From Aedes albopictus (lineage: Eukaryota > Arthropoda > Insecta > Diptera > Culicidae), in contig NC_085138.1 of the NCBI RefSeq assembly GCF_035046485.1, positions 367,353,238 to 367,417,237 on the forward strand: a stretch of DNA of 64,000 nucleotides. Reading direction: 5' to 3'. The notes below the pieces were generated by a model that saw only the letters and a list, made by a program, of their open reading frames with translations, searched no databases and had not been told where the DNA came from. Below are positions 31,581 through 43,140 of the stretch, in pieces. A program made the translations under genes and the position numbers. The stretch's first letter is position 1; every line of letters begins with the position of its first letter.

Positions 31581-33006
31581 ATCTCTGGTCAAATTTTCTG
31601 AAAAAAAAATGCTGCTAGGTATTTCTACAGAAATACTTGGAATAATTCCAGATGAAGCAATCTCTAGCGGAATTCTAGAAGAAATATATGGAGAAATCCC
31701 TGAAGAAATACCTGCAGAAATACCTAAAAGGATCTCTGGTTAAATTCCTATGGAAATCCTTAAAAGAATTCCTGAAAGAATCGTCGAAAAATGCACTAGA
31801 ATCCTAAAGGAACCTCTAAAAATATTCTAAGCGAAATTCCCAGAGGAATGCCTATGTCTGATGAAATGCCTAGAGAAATTTTCGAAGGAATCTCTGGAGG
31901 AATCACTGAAGAAAATTATGAATAACTATGGAAAATCTTGGAGGAATTCGTTGATGTATCCTTGAAAAAGTATCTGTAAAAAAATCTGAATAAAATGAAC
32001 CGTGGGAGGAATTTTTTAAGCATTTCTTGGAACAAGCTCTGAAACAATCACTATTGGAACCCCGCAAACATTAATGAAGGAATTCACAAAAGAGATATTT
32101 CTGGAGAAGCCCTTTGAAGAATTTCTGAAGGAATCACTGGAAAAGTTCCTGAGATACCTGAATGAATTTCTGAAGGTGTTCCTGAAGGAATTCTTAAAGA
32201 AATCCAAGGTGTTTTGCTCTTAGTATGACGTTTGTTTGTTAACTAGTGAAAGTTCGTGAATTTCAAGCTGTTATAGTCTACATCAGCAAATGGTTCTAGA
32301 AAGTCCTTCTCTTTCCCTACCGGAACCGGTTCAGACATATCGGTAAAATTTGGCATGTTGTTTTTGTATTCCATTACATTCAACCAACACCAAGCTTGTT
32401 TTTTTATAAGTGTATGATGGAATTGAAGAAAGCATCACTTCAGCAAAGAAACACTTGGCAAAATTTATGGTGATGTTAGAGAAAAAAAGTTTAAAAAATA
32501 TGGGTAAAATCCTAAATTATCAAAATAGTTTATTTCTTGAAAGAATTTTTCTGGAACTCTGATAACACTAGTTTACAACATAAAAGGAAAGTCGTGAACT
32601 TCTGTCAACGGCCAAAATTTTTGAAGCATAATTTAGCGCTGATTTCGAAACCGTGCTCCAAAAAATTTTAAGTAGGGCCTGTTTTTGAGTTTTAGCTCAA
32701 TATCGAGATTTACAACTTTTTAAAATATAGAATTCAATAAAATTCTAATATCTTGCGTTTTGTTCAACCAATTTTAAATCTTTTTCCATAAATTAAAAAA
32801 CTGAATATGATACCATTTGATCATCTGAATGCAGGTTTTGCGTCAGATTGATAAAATTCAAGATATCGGCGAGTTTAGGGAACAATCTCCTTAAATTTTA
32901 GCAAAATTTCCAAAAATATATGAAGAAATGTATTTTTTTAATAAGAAAAAAAAAACAATTTAAAAATTCTTTCTCATCGTTTTTTTGACGTATCATATGT
33001 AGGCGA
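31581..33006 (+). repeat. 1426-bp tandem unit, copy 1 of 3
   Basis: Starts ATCTCTGGTCAAATTTTCTG and ends ATCATATGTAGGCGA. It consists of about 630 bp of 12-bp GGAATTCC-type repeat, about 340 bp of unassigned sequence, and the first ~440 bp of the ~700-bp dispersed repeat. The minus-strand frame of 63 residues at 32016-32207 recurs unchanged in each copy and is a repeat product. Confidence 0.95.
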
Positions 33007-34432
33007 ATCTCTGGTCAAATTTTCTGAAAAAAAAATGCTGCTAGGTATTTCTACAGAAATACTTGGAATAATTCCAGATGAAGCAATCTCTAGCGGAATT
33101 CTAGAAGAAATATATGGAGAAATCCCTGAAGAAATACCTGCAGAAATACCTAAAAGGATCTCTGGTTAAATTCCTATGGAAATCCTTAAAAGAATTCCTG
33201 AAAGAATCGTCGAAAAATGCACTAGAATCCTAAAGGAACCTCTAAAAATATTCTAAGCGAAATTCCCAGAGGAATGCCTATGTCTGATGAAATGCCTAGA
33301 GAAATTTTCGAAGGAATCTCTGGAGGAATCACTGAAGAAAATTATGAATAACTATGGAAAATCTTGGAGGAATTCGTTGATGTATCCTTGAAAAAGTATC
33401 TGTAAAAAAATCTGAATAAAATGAACCGTGGGAGGAATTTTTTAAGCATTTCTTGGAACAAGCTCTGAAACAATCACTATTGGAACCCCGCAAACATTAA
33501 TGAAGGAATTCACAAAAGAGATATTTCTGGAGAAGCCCTTTGAAGAATTTCTGAAGGAATCACTGGAAAAGTTCCTGAGATACCTGAATGAATTTCTGAA
33601 GGTGTTCCTGAAGGAATTCTTAAAGAAATCCAAGGTGTTTTGCTCTTAGTATGACGTTTGTTTGTTAACTAGTGAAAGTTCGTGAATTTCAAGCTGTTAT
33701 AGTCTACATCAGCAAATGGTTCTAGAAAGTCCTTCTCTTTCCCTACCGGAACCGGTTCAGACATATCGGTAAAATTTGGCATGTTGTTTTTGTATTCCAT
33801 TACATTCAACCAACACCAAGCTTGTTTTTTTATAAGTGTATGATGGAATTGAAGAAAGCATCACTTCAGCAAAGAAACACTTGGCAAAATTTATGGTGAT
33901 GTTAGAGAAAAAAAGTTTAAAAAATATGGGTAAAATCCTAAATTATCAAAATAGTTTATTTCTTGAAAGAATTTTTCTGGAACTCTGATAACACTAGTTT
34001 ACAACATAAAAGGAAAGTCGTGAACTTCTGTCAACGGCCAAAATTTTTGAAGCATAATTTAGCGCTGATTTCGAAACCGTGCTCCAAAAAATTTTAAGTA
34101 GGGCCTGTTTTTGAGTTTTAGCTCAATATCGAGATTTACAACTTTTTAAAATATAGAATTCAATAAAATTCTAATATCTTGCGTTTTGTTCAACCAATTT
34201 TAAATCTTTTTCCATAAATTAAAAAACTGAATATGATACCATTTGATCATATGAATGCAGGTTTTGCGTCAGATTGATAAAATTCAAGATATCGGCGAGT
34301 TTAGGGAACAATCTCCTTAAATTTTAGCAAAATTTCCAAAAATATATGAAGAAATGTATTTTTTTAATAAGAAAAAAAAAACAATTTAAAAATTCTTTCT
34401 CATCGTTTTTTTGACGTATCATATGTAGGCGA
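33007..34432 (+). repeat. 1426-bp tandem unit, copy 2 of 3
   Basis: Nearly identical to copy 1. One visible difference is ATCATATGAATGC for ATCATCTGAATGC near 34247. The junction joins GTAGGCGA directly to ATCTCTGG, with at most one base of shared sequence. Confidence 0.95.
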
Positions 34433-35858
34433 ATCTCTGGTCAAATTTTCTGAAAAAAAAAATGCTGCTAGGTATTTCTACAGAAATACTTGGAATAATT
34501 CCAGATGAAGCAATCTCTAGCGGAATTCTAGAAGAAATATATGGAGAAATCCCTGAAGAAATACCTGCAGAAATACCTAAAAGGATCTCTGGTTAAATTC
34601 CTATGGAAATCCTTAAAAGAATTCCTGAAAGAATCGTCGAAAAATGCACTAGAATCCTAAAGGAACCTCTAAAAATATTCTAAGCGAAATTCCCAGAGGA
34701 ATGCCTATGTCTGATGAAATGCCTAGAGAAATTTTCGAAGGAATCTCTGGAGGAATCACTGAAGAAAATTATGAATAACTATGGAAAATCTTGGAGGAAT
34801 TCGTTGATGTATCCTTGAAAAAGTATCTGTAAAAAAATCTGAATAAAATGAACCGTGGGAGGAATTTTTTAAGCATTTCTTGGAACAAGCTCTGAAACAA
34901 TCACTATTGGAACCCCGCAAACATTAATGAAGGAATTCACAAAAGAGATATTTCTGGAGAAGCCCTTTGAAGAATTTCTGAAGGAATCACTGGAAAAGTT
35001 CCTGAGATACCTGAATGAATTTCTGAAGGTGTTCCTGAAGGAATTCTTAAAGAAATCCAAGGTGTTTTGCTCTTAGTATGACGTTTGTTTGTTAACTAGT
35101 GAAAGTTCGTGAATTTCAAGCTGTTATAGTCTACATCAGCAAATGGTTCTAGAAAGTCCTTCTCTTTCCCTACCGGAACCGGTTCAGACATATCGGTAAA
35201 ATTTGGCATGTTGTTTTTGTATTCCATTACATTCAACCAACACCAAGCTTGTTTTTTTATAAGTGTATGATGGAATTGAAGAAAGCATCACTTCAGCAAA
35301 GAAACACTTGGCAAAATTTATGGTGATGTTAGAGAAAAAAAGTTTAAAAAATATGGGTAAAATCCTAAATTATCAAAATAGTTTATTTCTTGAAAGAATT
35401 TTTCTGGAACTCTGATAACACTAGTTTACAACATAAAAGGAAAGTCGTGAACTTCTGTCAACGGCCAAAATTTTTGAAGCATAATTTAGCGCTGATTTCG
35501 AAACCGTGCTCCAAAAAATTTTAAGTAGGGCCTGTTTTTGAGTTTTAGCTCAATATCGAGATTTACAACTTTTTAAAATATAGAATTCAATAAAATTCTA
35601 ATATCTTGCGTTTTGTTCAACCAATTTTAAATCTTTTTCCATAAATTAAAAAACTGAATATGATACCATTTGATCATCTGAATGCAGGTTTTGCGTCAGA
35701 TTGATAAAATTCAAGATATCGGCGAGTTTAGGGAACAATCTCCTTAAATTTTAGCAAAATTTCCAAAAATATATGAAGAAATGTATTTTTTTAATAAGAA
35801 AAAAAAACAATTTAAAAATTCTTTCTCATCGTTTTTTTGACGTATCATATGTAGGCGA
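34433..35858 (+). repeat. 1426-bp tandem unit, copy 3 of 3
   Basis: Nearly identical to copies 1 and 2; the A runs differ by one base near 34453 and near 35800. After 35858 the ~700-bp repeat continues uninterrupted (GATACAGTAAAAAATTC...) to about 36105, so copy 3 carries the original right end. Confidence 0.95.
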
Positions 35859-36105
35859 GATACAGTAAAAAATTCAGCTCAATCGGAGCATTCATTACGG
35901 AGAATGAGGTGTGTGAAGTGAGTGACTTTGCCTAATAAAACAAAAATCGATTTAAAATCATCAACCTTGTATGGAAAGTGGAAAAAATTTCCGCTCTACT
36001 GTAATTTTTTTCCTTCGCGTTTTCGAACTCAGGGCATGATTCTACACCAAAAACGATCATCAGCTTACCGAGTTCAAAAATGCAGTAAACTAGTGTAATC
36101 TAGAG
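35859..36105 (+). repeat. 3' part of the ~700-bp dispersed repeat, right copy
   Basis: Matches 31335-31583 (CAATCGGAGCATTCATTACG, TTTCCGCTCTACTG, GGGCATGATTCTACACCAA) and ends AAACTAGTGTAATCT as the left copy does. The next ~275 bp to 36380 have no assignment. Confidence 0.8.
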
Positions 36106-36383
36106 TTGACTCAAATTAAAAGAAAAACTATGTCGGCCAGTGAGGGGGAGCACGCCTCTCCTGCCTCTCTCTGACTTCGTTGTTTATGTTAAAGTCGAAG
36201 AATTGACCCTTGATTCTCAACACGAACCTTGAACATTCTTTGGTCGATTGGCCACCAACCGATCTAGCTTCAGCATTAGGCCTGTACTCGAAAAATAATG
36301 CATAACAGAAAATAATGTATAACTTTTGATTGAACGCATCCGAAAAACTGATTTTTTAAACAGTTACTGTATAGTATGTGTAG

Positions 36384-37036
36384 AGACGGGCTTGGTGGTG
36401 TAGTGGCTACCGCTTCTGATTCGTATGCAGAAGGTGCTGGGTTCAATCCCTGGCCCATCCCTTTCCTTCTACTTTGTATCTTTCTATCCACTTTCTCTAT
36501 ACTATCCTCTCTAAATATACAACTCATGTATATTCATATGTTCATAGCTATCGCTAGAACCAGAAACGGTTGGAAAGCTGTTTCCCTTGATTCCAACTTT
36601 CACAGCACGGTGTTAATCTATCAGATAAAGCCTATGCAATCAAGTGAACTGTGCCGCTTTAGCTTCATAGTAGTAATAATCGCACTAATCTATCACCTTA
36701 CGCTGGGCATCCACGCACCAATGTGTGAACCCTCTGCCAACCATATCGCACCAACACTCCGACATCCGAATGAGTTTGTGTAGACACAGAGGTATATTCG
36801 GTCTGATGTGGATACAAACGATTGCAATCATCACTTCCTTCCCCTTCCCCACATTGACCTGCAACCTGGCGTGGCAGGCGCCATTGTTGCTCTAAAAATA
36901 GAAGCTCTTCAACGCTTACACACTGAAGATGCCTGCTAGTCCCCGGCAGATAATCTCATTGGTTCCTTGTGTGAGTGTAACTGGTCTCGCGATACTGGAG
37001 TAGCATCTACGGGCGGTCAATAAATCAAGCTCAAGC
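36384..37036 (+). mobile_element. SINE-C full-length copy
   Basis: The tRNA-like head has GGTGTAGTGGCTACCGC (A-box-like) and GGGTTCAATCCC (B-box-like). A body of about 570 bp shared with the minus copy at 647-1229 follows and ends GGGCGGTCAATAAATCAAGC. It is longer than typical tRNA SINEs. The frame at 36376-36783 and its minus partner at 36276-36527 are products of the SINE and not proteins. Confidence 0.85.
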
Positions 37037-37039
37037 CAA

Positions 37040-38964
37040 GAAAACCTTACGATTTATCACTCACACCGAAGATGAATTTTAAACTCTCCGACTTTCGTCC
37101 AAGTGTTTTGCTTTACAACTTGTCCTACTTAGTCAAGGTAGCTATTTAAAAAAAACTAATGGATTCAACGAGTTCTATATTATGCCAAAGCCAACCTTTA
37201 CTCGGCCCCTCTATGAAAATACTTTACTAGCCAAAAGTATTGCCGGGAATCATTTCTCTTGGTGTCTTCCGATCGCATCGATTTGAAAGCACCAATTATT
37301 TTCCATTATTCCCGGTAAAAAGATGAAATCATTAAACGGTTTTATGTGTCCAGTTCGATTTCGCCCAATAACCCCAAATCACGAACGGAATTGTACGTAC
37401 GCGTCTCTGCGTTCGTTCGGACTTTTAGCCAAAGAAAAACATCCACGTTCATTACCGGCTAAAAACAAAACGAAAAAAAAAAAAAAATCCCGCGAAACTT
37501 TTTAATTGAATCGTCAAATTTTCACACGTCCATAGGGCGCAAACTCGGCCGATTCAGCGTTAAAGCTACAGAAGGATGGTATCACGAATCGATTCTTTGC
37601 GACGGAATCGCGACCGCTTTGATCGCACATGAACGAGTAGTGGCGCGTAATTGTCTACCCGTGACATTGTCCGGCTTGGCTCGGTTCGGCAGGGCGACCG
37701 ATATTTGGCGGTTCAGCCCTTTCGATTACTGGACGGACACATGGAAAGCCGCATAAGTGGCTGCAGCAGCGGGAGGATAAAATTAATTTCCAATCCTTTT
37801 AAGGAACTGGTTCAATTATGGCCCGCAAAGTGGGCTGCCGGCTAGCGGTAGCTGTTGTACGCACAATCGGAGCATGTTTGGTGCGGAGACTTGCCAAAAA
37901 TCTGGTCCCGGTTCCTTGTTTGGAAAATGCTTTGCTGCCGCCGTACAAATTCGTGATCGGAAAATTGGCCGTTTGATTAGCGGTGCACCGCTTCGGGTGA
38001 AGTTATTAGACCTGATGACGGATGGTCCTTGGACGTATCGTGGGAATTTTGAATATGGTTAATGGAAGTTCTCAAAAACTTTGATAAATAATAACACATG
38101 CTGTGTTTTAGATGAGGATGGGCCGAAGAATGTTAATGACATTTGACAGAGATAGATGCTGAGAACTCCAAATATGAGGGCTATAAATGACGTTGTAGGA
38201 AACAATATAATGATAAGGAAGGTTAAGGTTGCCGGCACTGATCTAAATACCTTCCTTTTAATTATCAGGAAAACCTTAAGATCATCAAAAATTGATAGAT
38301 GCCAAAAGAATAATAACAAATTCATCGTTTCTCCTCGGAGAATGTCAACGTTGCGATCATTTCCATAATCATACCATCAATCAGTGTTTCGGCCGACCAA
38401 AGTATATATTTACGCACATAAATAAATACATTTTTCATCCTCGGACACAAAGTGCAACAAGAAAGTGGCACCCGCAGGAGAAATGGTCAAGATCACTGTC
38501 GCCAGCGACGCCAAATCGGCAGGACCCATCAGCACAGCAGCCTTTATCAACGCGCACCGACCGCTGTCACTCGTACCCATCAACCTTTCAACACATGGTG
38601 CTACCTTGTTCTTTGTGCACAGGAGATGCCGTTCCTGCAGGATTGATGATTATGGTTCTGTCTTCGCGAGCAGAGGAATATAAGTGGGGAAATTGGAAGC
38701 CTCAGTTGAAGTAAAATATGCGAAAGAAATTGAACATGGTTTCCGAGTGGGGGTTATGGTGTAGTTGAATACACTTCCGTTTCTGATGATCGTAGTTTTT
38801 ATTATCAGCCTTTAGTCGATACAATCCGAATTTTAGCCGATCTAGCCGAGCTATTAGAAAAGTCTATCTAATGTTTGTAGCTTCATTCGGCTTTTCTACT
38901 TTTGCACCTGCTCCACAGAACACTAACCATGATTGAAGGGTTCATTGTTATTATGTAACTGAGA
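37040..38964. other. Unassigned, mostly single-copy-looking stretch
   Basis: No repeat of this window matches. Frames such as 37651-37845, 37874-38062 and the overlapping set at 38292-38714 are not recognised; the frame at 38465-38683 (KITVASDAKSAGPISTAAF) has protein-like composition but no family I know. Possible host intergenic DNA or decayed element sequence. Confidence 0.4.
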
Positions 38965-39560
38965 GCTTTTTTGCCCAAGCCACAACGTCAAGATCATCAG
39001 AGAAGACCTAAACGGTCAGGTAGGCCAAGAGGAGGAATTCAGAATGACGACTGGAAAGTTCAGCGCCCATTAGCCGACAAATAATTACGGCCCACACCCC
39101 ATCGATTTCATCACCTTCAAAAACATGATACGCGGTTCCTTTTTCTAATACCTCATTTATCGTTACACCTGAAGATCACCACTGCAGACGGAGTCCGAAA
39201 TCGATGATGGACGGCACTATTCCGATATCTGTAATCGTCAGGATCTACCGAGGCGCTCACATCGACTGTGACCACTGCTTAATGATGGTCGATCTGCGCT
39301 CAAAACTCTCCGTCATCAAAACTCTTCGTCATCAACCATGCAATGTACGGTACTGACGCCTATCTTGGTACGACTTATTGCGACTGGCGCAAGCGTAAGT
39401 CGCTTCAGCAAACGCGCAAATTCTAAAGCCAGAGCTTCCGAACGATACCAGCTCTATGAAGTCCCGTTGGAGAGCTACTGGAGTACAGTTAATGCAGCCA
39501 TCAATGAAACAGCTGAGAGCATCGTCAGGTACAGTCTAGACTCCTACTACACGGTTAGTT
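38965..39560 (+). pseudogene. RTE-like retrotransposon endonuclease relic (C-terminal half)
   Basis: Fragments in shifting frames match the second half of an AP-type endonuclease: REDLNGQVGQEEEFR near 38998 (family DLN), HPIDFITFKNMIRGSFF near 39097, then VRIYRGAHIDCDHCLMMV near 39237 and LRSKLSVI. The frame at 39338-39571 ends with SYWSTVNAAINETAESIV, the conserved post-endonuclease segment. The catalytic Asp-His of the SDH block survives as Cys-Asp-His. Stops and frameshifts make it inactive. The linker that should follow is found at 42291-42710. Confidence 0.75.
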
Positions 39561-40634
39561 CGGGGGTGTAGGAATCCGTGTTGTGGGTATCACAGAGCTT
39601 ATGGGATTTTACCTAATTGGGGGTGTGGGCGAATATCTCGGGCGTATTACAAGATAGCATCATACTTTCTTTGGCAAAGTTGTAGTACTAGAATAGATCT
39701 ACCACACAATGCTAACTATCATCCAATAAGTTGGCAATTTGGCCGATAGAGGCGCTATGTAGAAGTGGTTGCTATGTACACTCGCCAGTACGAGCACTCA
39801 TAAGTTATCACATGCGATATCTCGAGATCTACTTTATTTGGAACAATGCTGTCTTCGGCAAAGTTGTTCAGTAGGCCAAATACAATCTGGTGATTCAACC
39901 ATTAGTTTGTGATTTCGCCGCTAGGTGGCTCTAGTTGTCAAGTAAAACATCATACTCTGCTATCTCGAGATCCAAAGCAGATAGAAAAGTGTCGTCTTCG
40001 GCAATGTTCTTCAGGAAGTCAAGAGTAATCTGGTTTTTAAACAACTAGTTGGTGATTTTGCCGCTAGCTGGCGCTAACCGTCAAGTAAAGCTTCAAACTC
40101 CGCTATCTCGAGATCCAGAGCAGATCGATAAGTGCTGTATTCGGCAAAGTTCTTCAGGAAGTTAAGGGCAATCTGGTTCTACACCAACTAGTTTTCTATT
40201 TCGCCACTAAGTGGCGCTAGTAGTCAAGTAAAGTTTCAAACTTCTCTATCTGGAGATCCAGAGCATATAGAAAAGTGTCGTCTTCAACAAAGTTCTTCAG
40301 GAAGTCAAGAGCTATCTGATGATTCAACAATCAGTTGGTGATTTCGCTGCTAGGTGGCTCTAGCCCTGAGCAAAATTTTAAACTTCTCTAGCTCGGGATT
40401 TAGAGCAGATAGAAATGGGCCGTATTCAGCAAAGTTCTTCAGGAAGTCAAGAGCTATCTGATGATTCAACAAATATTTTCGGGCAGGTTCGGGATTTCCG
40501 GTGGAATTTCACAGGTGGAAAATCGGATTTCGGCTGTAGAGTAGCTCTAAGCTGTGCGGGTGGCGCTGGTATAGGATTTTGAGCTACTTCGCGTTCCACA
40601 AAGCTCACGCAGTTTTGGCTAACTGCCACTAGGA

Positions 40635-41354
40635 CAGTGGTGCTCAGGTTGAAGCATACCGCGGGCCAAATTGTGATATTGCGGCTCAGTCGCGGGCCGC
40701 AAAATAAAAATCATCATTTGAATAGAAAGAAACCTAAATTAACTCTTGCACTTATTAAGGGTGATAGAGATAATCTTTCACAAATGCAATTTTAAACAAA
40801 AATCAAAGATAAATTCTCGACTCTTGTCACTTAAATACTTTTGCCTCAAAAAACTTAGTTTGGTCATTGAAAACATGGCAGACATCGAAAATTCCATCTC
40901 TTTGTAACTTTTAATGAAGTTTAATTTGATTAATTTGAAATAGAGAACCAGAAGAAACTAATGTTTAATAATGTACTGTGGACAGTATTAAAATCTCTTC
41001 TAAAAAGTGTTTCACCGTTGTTTATGGTAACATCTTCAATCTCATCTCAGTAAGACCAAAAGCTTCAATATAATGATTGAAATAAACTAAGTTATTGACA
41101 GTCAATATTTGTAAGAACTTTGCTAACTTTTTCAAAACTTTATCATATAAAACTATTAAAAAGCATTTATATTGTCATTTTTTATTAATCTTATCAAAAA
41201 TGAATAACAAATGGTATGAAAGTTTTAAGCATTTTAATTTTTTTTTTTCATTATTTTGAACAATAAGTTACTTTTTTCCAAAGTACCCTGCGGGCCGCAT
41301 TCAAGAGCTTCGAGGGCCGCATGTGGCCCGCGGGCCGCAGTTTGAGCACCACTG
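40635..41354. mobile_element. 720-bp non-autonomous hAT element with exact 8-bp duplication
   Basis: Ends CAGTGGTGCTCAGGTTG and TTTGAGCACCACTG. CACTAGGA occurs at 40627-40634 and 41355-41362. Subterminal GCGGGCC blocks are abundant at both ends and the interior is AT-rich. CAGTGGT ends and an 8-bp duplication place it in hAT. No transposase frame. Confidence 0.93.
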
Positions 41355-41724
41355 CACTAGGAGAACTTCTTCTTCAAAATGTGAACTTCTGGCACTCTAG
41401 CAATAACTTTATTCGCTTGGAACTTAGATTTAGGCACAATTTAAGGAGTAGTTTATTTCTTGCGAGTTCAACTTAGTGGTGATTTTGCCGCTTGGTAGCG
41501 CTAGTCGTGAAGTAAATTTAAACTTCTCTAGCTCGGGATCTAGAGCAGATAGAAGAGGGCCGTCTTTGGTAAAGTTTTTCAGGAAGTCAAGAGCTATCTG
41601 GTGATTCAACAACTATTTTGTGATTTCGCTGCTAGATGGCCCCAGTCGTCAAGTACAGTTTCAAACTTCTTTATCCCGGGATCCAAAGCAAATAGAAAAG
41701 TGTTGTCTTCGGCAAAATTTTTCA

Positions 41725-41891
41725 GGGGTTGTTCATAATCCACTTAGAAAAAAAAAATTGGCCGTTTCAGACCCCCCCCCCCTTCCCCTCGTAGACTATT
41801 GAGCATATAAAAAAAAATTGTATGGATCGTATACTTTTCCAGACCCCCTCCCGCTGTCCGCAAAAAGTCCACGTGGTTCATGAACGGGCCC
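41725..41891. mobile_element. GGGGCTGTCC-family MITE in array 1
   Basis: Ends GGGGTTGTTCATAATCCAC and GTGGTTCATGAACGGGCCC, with C-rich inner tracts. TCA at 41722-41724 and 41892-41894. Removal restores the array unit (TTTTTCAGGAAGTCAAGAG). Confidence 0.85.
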
Positions 41892-42290
41892 TCAGGAAGT
41901 CAAGAGCAATCTGATGATTCAACAATTAGTTGGTAATTTCGCCGCTAGGAGGCGTCAGTCGTCAAGTAAAGTTACAAACTTTTCTACCTCGGAACCCAGA
42001 GCAGATGGAAAAGTGTTATCTTCGGCAAAGTTCTTAAGCAAGACAAGAGCAATCATTCAACATTTAGCTGATGGTTTCGCCGCTATGTGGCGCTAATTGC
42101 CAAGTATAGCTTCAAACTTCGCTATCTCGAGATGCAGTGCAGATAGAAAGTGCCGTATTCAGCAGAGTTCCTCAGGAAGTCAAGAGCAACAATTAGTTTG
42201 TGATTTCGCCGCTAGGTGGCGCTAGTTGTCAAGTAAAGCTTCAATCTCCGCTATATCGAGATCCAGAGCGGATAAAAATGTAGCGGAAAT

Positions 42291-42710
42291 GAAAGAACGA
42301 TTGATTCGACGAGAAATGTAGAAAATTTTGGAGGTTAAGTATGCAGCGAGGGCCTAAGGCCTAGTCGATACCTAGGTATCTCAGTGACAAATATGTTACT
42401 GAGATAACTTGCGTACCTCACAGCAAAAGGGTATATCACAATAGTTCTAAAATCTGGACGCGTGAAGATCACTGCCGACAAACGAGAGTTGCAGCGAGGG
42501 CGATAATGCTACAGCATGGGACGCGGCAGAACCTAGGGCATAAACGGAAGTGGAACAACGTGAAATGATCGAAAGGTGGAAGCAGTACTTTGGCGAACAT
42601 AACATCTGAATAGTGTCAAAAGGATCAAGGCAGCGGAAGAGCCTAAATCAACGTGGCAGATGATGGGAACCAATCAGTAAACCCAAATTGGAGACACCCT
42701 CATAACGTAG
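42291..42710 (+). pseudogene. RTE-like retrotransposon linker relic
   Basis: AEMKERLIRREM near 42296 and, after several breaks, REMIERWKQYFGEHN near 42560 match the segment between endonuclease and RT of RTE-like elements (family form VIERWKQHFDEHLN). Together with 38965-39560 it suggests a single RTE copy split by the ~145-bp array. Degenerate throughout. Confidence 0.6.
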
Positions 42711-43140
42711 AGCCCCACCAATTATCATTATTTTGGTTGTGGTCGAAACGTAATCCAGACGACGTTCAACAAGTAAAATATAATACGTGATCATCTAGTC
42801 TTTGAAACTGTTTTGTGTCCTGTTTTGTCCTATTCGGTTGCCCATGACTAACAATCTGCAATGATTGAGTAAAAGCCGTAAGATAAGAATTGGATACATG
42901 GAGAAGATAAAGTTCTTTGCCGAGCATGGACGTGTCCCTAATCGATTGACGGAACAAATAAAATAACGGAAAATTGAATTTTCTAGAAATTTGCACCGAA
43001 ACAACGTCACTGGCAATCTTGGCTGCGAGACGCAAGCAAAACTGAAAGTAAAGGGCATTCAATTGATAAAAGCGTCCGCAAATGCTGGCTGCATGGCTCA
43101 AAACAATGCTCGTCCGCAGAGTTGTACTTCCCCAGAATAA
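42711..43140. other. Unassigned
   Basis: A long minus-strand frame at 42766-43170 (134 residues) has no recognisable domain and its first residues derive from the neighbouring repeat block. No repeat of this window matches. Confidence 0.35.

Larger units (their letters stand above)
39561..42290 (+). repeat. ~145-bp tandem array with CTCF-like motifs, array 1
   Basis: About nine diverged units. Each contains a block like GATTTCGCCGCTAGGTGGCGCTAG, shown here only by its core CCGCTAGGTGGCGC, followed by GTCAAGTAAAG, CTATCTCGAGATCCAGAGC and TCTTCGGCAAAGTTCTTCAG. Cores lie near 39917, 40062, 40203, 40343, 41480, 41622, 41938, 42074 and 42207. The array is broken by a hAT element (40635-41354) and a MITE (41725-41891). 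The core resembles the insect CTCF motif AGGTGGCGC. Short frames inside are products of the repeat. Confidence 0.85.

Noticed and set aside
32016..35060. A conserved 63-residue protein present in three tandem copies
   Set aside because: The identity comes from the recent 1426-bp triplication; the frame lies in the 12-bp repeat and has no start context or family.
36384..36462. tRNA gene
   Set aside because: SINE-C head, with the same body found at 647-1229.
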